Positions 12,951 to 13,054 of a stretch of DNA of 13,054 nucleotides are shown here, in pieces. Every line of letters starts with the position of its first letter. Position 1 is the first letter of the stretch. The stretch spans positions 1 through 13,054 of the forward strand of contig DAOUDK010000107.1 in the NCBI GenBank assembly GCA_034431315.1, given 5' to 3'. A program made the translations under genes and the position numbers. The stretch comes from JAUWOY01 sp034431315 (GTDB taxonomy: Bacteria > Chloroflexota > Anaerolineae > VGOG01). The notes under the pieces are model-generated. The model worked only from the letters and a program-made list of their open reading frames with translations, was not told the DNA's origin and ran no database searches.

Positions 12951-13054
12951 TTAAAAGTCCTAATTGTGCCGCAAATCTGGGCCATGGCCCCACAAAACGG
13001 GCATTTACGGCTATTTTGTGGCTATAAATCCCCACAAATGGCCGCTGATCGACC
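12948..13054. mobile_element. Possible end of a mobile element, runs off the window
   Basis: The sequence beyond the LysM break starts TTTTAAAAGTCC and has no credible ORF. It carries an inverted pair CCACAAAA (12990-12997) / TTTTGTGG (13014-13021) and a repeated CCCCACAAA (12988-12996 and 13030-13038). A-T-rich ends next to a broken gene suggest the end of an insertion sequence. No transposase is in view, so this is a weak call. Confidence 0.3.

Noticed and set aside
12655..13035. 126-residue - strand frame at the right edge
   Set aside because: It overlaps the LysM frame in another phase and has no domain. The LysM and linker frame is clearly the coding one.

Overview
The window looks like a chromosomal stretch from an environmental bacterium. 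GC content is moderately high, and GTG and TTG starts are used alongside ATG. Shine-Dalgarno sites of the GGAGG type are good, and there are many hairpin-rich intergenic repeats. The mix (DUF3795 proteins, SPL-type radical SAM, M28 peptidase, FAH-family hydrolase, Nudix CoA pyrophosphatase, MutM, CHAT protein) would fit Chloroflexota (Anaerolineae-like). That is an inference from style; no marker gene fixes the taxon.

Positions 1-1281 hold remains and repeats around one small intact gene. There is a C-terminal remnant of a DUF5615 PIN-like protein (84-284), an unidentified C-terminal scrap (343-450), an intact DUF3795 gene (480-827), and a ~420 bp island of nested inverted repeats and hairpins (833-1253). 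Positions 1282-6571 run on the + strand. They hold an alpha/beta hydrolase overlapping an SPL-like radical SAM gene, a ~100 bp inverted repeat, an M28 metallopeptidase, a second DUF3795 gene, a third frameshifted DUF3795 gene, and an MFS transporter. A strong hairpin (6607-6673) separates this run from the - strand genes.

Positions 6664-9855 (- strand) hold a fumarylacetoacetate hydrolase family protein, a conserved protein of unknown function interrupted near its start by an in-frame TAG, a CoA-pyrophosphatase-type Nudix hydrolase, a 145 bp element with hairpins at both ends, and mutM with a short ORF overlapping its start. Between the FAH gene and the unknown gene, a near-consensus sigma-70 promoter on the + strand points into a short, highly paired segment. 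This is a candidate small RNA. Positions 9856-10376 carry no intact gene. They hold an 82 bp imperfect palindrome, a decayed small gene (10041-10257), and a possible group II intron scrap.

Positions 10377-12374 (- strand) are the most interesting part: a gene with a sigma-like C-terminal helix-turn-helix, a terminator-like hairpin, a 65-residue small protein, and a CHAT-domain (caspase-like) protease with an N-terminal peptidoglycan-binding-like domain. The last two genes overlap by 4 bases. This looks like a compact regulator / small partner / protease-effector module, possibly a conflict or programmed-death system. A sequence upstream of the small gene can pair with its Shine-Dalgarno site. 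At the right edge a LysM protein is cut at its N-terminus, apparently by foreign sequence that runs off the window.
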